From NCBI RefSeq assembly GCF_006442205.1, contig NZ_VFVR01000008.1, positions 62,001 to 126,000 of the forward strand: a stretch of 64,000 nucleotides of DNA, written 5' to 3'. This document shows positions 62,866-64,000 of the stretch, piece by piece. Below the pieces are notes generated by a model, which searched no databases, was not told the DNA's origin, and saw only the letters and a list, made by a program, of their open reading frames with translations. A program made the translations under genes and the position numbers. The stretch is from Mesorhizobium sp. B2-3-12. GTDB taxonomy: Bacteria; Pseudomonadota; Alphaproteobacteria; Rhizobiales; Rhizobiaceae. Position 1 is the stretch's first letter. The number at the start of each line of letters is the position of its first letter.

Positions 62866-63578
62866 CGTCCCAATCCCCAAAATGAATCTGTCGCGGGTCG
62901 CTTCAGGAAACTCCCGAAGTGCCCGCGCCGCCCACGGAGCCCCCCGTCGCGGCGCGGGCCTTCGGTCCTCTCGGCAGCAAGTTGCCGGAGGGGCCGCGCA
63001 ATGCCAGCAGCCGAAGGCCAACCCGCCAGAGGGCCTTCAACCGGGCGATGCGCAGGCTGGAAACAATCCAGACCAAGGCGCAAAACAGGGAAACGTGCAG
63101 GGTTGAAATCTCACTCGAACTTATCGCTGCCAGCCTCGCCGCGGGATCGCCGGCAACTGTGCCGACGCCGCCGATGGCTGCCGCCGCGATGTTGATCCTG
63201 AAGAGCCAGGACCGCGTGTTCGTTTTCGTTCCCGTGATCGTTGCTGTTTGCTTTCGTTGCGTCAACTTTTGCGTCCAATCCGTATCCGGATCATGCCGCC
63301 GGAGCCGCGCTTTGTTGCAGATTGGTTTCGAAATAGAGCCTGTCTCTTTCACGTATAGGCAATGCGAACTTTCGTTTCGAGGCGGATACCTTTGTGCCTC
63401 GTCGTCCCGGACCGCCGATGGCGACCACACTGGCGCGCTTCGATTGCCTGTCCTGTTGACCAGGGGAAACAAATTCGAAACGCAAACGAGCATTCAGCGA
63501 AATATGTCCGAAACACGCGAGGGGGATAAGCCAGCCATCGAATTGGAGCCGGCTCGACCGGCAGAGAGAGGGGACATC
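62866..63578. other. Intergenic region, about 710 bases
   Basis: No confident gene. A minus-strand open stretch (62903-63493) has one hydrophobic segment but no supported start, and a plus-strand Gln/Pro-rich frame near 62882-63106 lacks a ribosome site. Probably regulatory or a decayed gene. Confidence 0.4.
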
Positions 63579-64000
63579 ATGCACACCACCATTTCCGCCA
63601 AGCTCATCAACGTTGCCGCCGCCGCGCTCATGGGCAGCGCACTTCTGTTCGACGCCCACGCCGCCCACGCCGCCAACACCGTCGTGGCGCGCGTCTCGCT
63701 GTCGCAGCAGGTGATGGAAGTCTCGGTCGACGGCCGGCCGACCTTCGCCTGGAAGGTTTCCACCGGCGACAGGACGCATGTGACGCCGACCGGCTCGTTC
63801 AAGCCGACCCGCATGCATGAGATGTGGTATTCGAAGAAGTACGACAACGCGCCGATGCCGCATTCGGTCTTTTTCAGCGGCGGCTACGCGGTCCACGCCA
63901 CCTATGCCATCAAGCGCCTTGGCCAGCCGGCCTCGCATGGCTGCGTGCGGCTGCATCCCGACAATGCCGCCGACTTCTACCAACTCGTCGAGACCTTCGG
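63579..64000 (+). CDS. L,D-transpeptidase (YkuD), cut by window edge
   Basis: The frame opens at ATG 63579 after GAGAGAGGGG and runs past the window end with 140 residues seen. The signal peptide is about 1-32 (HAAHAAN). The YkuD domain has VSLSQQVMEVSVDGRPT, VSTGDRTHVTPTGSF, VHATYAIKRLGQPASHGCVRLHP with the catalytic His and Cys of SHGCVRL. Such enzymes cross-link peptidoglycan or attach lipoproteins to it in the periplasm. The C-terminus is missing. Confidence 0.88.
   Translation, partial: MHTTISAKLINVAAAALMGSALLFDAHAAHAANTVVARVSLSQQVMEVSVDGRPTFAWKVSTGDRTHVTPTGSFKPTRMHEMWYSKKYDNAPMPHSVFFSGGYAVHATYAIKRLGQPASHGCVRLHPDNAADFYQLVETF

Overview
The window looks like chromosome of an alphaproteobacterium of the order Hyphomicrobiales, most likely Mesorhizobium or a near relative. 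The reasons are high GC with strong G/C third-position bias, the PhyR-NepR-EcfG stress system, several HWE-type histidine kinases, a ROK-controlled xylose transporter, DUF2865 and DUF1328 proteins, and quaternary-amine/polyamine catabolic genes. The genus is inferred; no rRNA or other marker gene lies here.

Region by region. 1-5261 is the right end of an integrated element. It carries small unknown genes, a stand-alone ATP-dependent DNA ligase, a lipoprotein, an SNase/excalibur nuclease and a tyrosine integrase, and ends exactly at a 49-base 3' half of a tRNA-Glu(CTC) gene, which is the expected attachment site. 5.4-13.4 kb holds small envelope proteins and a 1514-residue hybrid kinase with seven PAS units. 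13.8-19.2 kb is the phosphate regulon pstS-pstC-pstA-pstB-phoU-phoB behind a triple-repeat PHO box; no phoR is present. 19.3-24.1 kb is a ROK repressor divergent from a xylose-type ABC transporter (xylF-xylH-xylG), with two matching palindromes whose centres are 84 bp apart.

24.3-37.2 kb is a general stress response island. It has phyR divergent from nepR-ecfG, three HWE kinases, a FAT GUY-type single receiver, a Crp/Fnr regulator and many small envelope or stress proteins. By eye I find nine GGAAC-N16/17-CGTT promoters (the EcfG consensus) in this island and a tenth at 8.0 kb, nearly all a short distance upstream of a gene in the right orientation.

37.3-40.9 kb has a sulfatase/phosphonate monoester hydrolase divergent from a glyoxalase-fold dioxygenase, an esterase and a small acetyltransferase, with a 27-bp inverted repeat between them. 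41.0-57.9 kb is a large catabolic block: M19 dipeptidase, GcvT-like protein, two FAD oxidoreductases, a methyltransferase, a BetI-like TetR regulator, two tandem substrate-binding proteins, a flavin amine oxidase, a Pot-type ABC transporter, a class III aminotransferase and a Rieske oxygenase. Three related palindromes (TTGAA-N6-TTCAA type) lie at the three regulatory intergenic regions of this block. I read it as one regulon for uptake and breakdown of a methylated or cationic amine that the sequence does not identify; it is the best candidate for an undescribed system.

58.4-64.0 kb carries a small exported protein, a GAF-PAS hybrid kinase, an OmpR-type regulator back to back with a second OmpR-like protein whose receiver is degenerate, and the start of an L,D-transpeptidase cut by the window edge. 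No rRNA, complete tRNA, CRISPR array or insertion sequence was seen.
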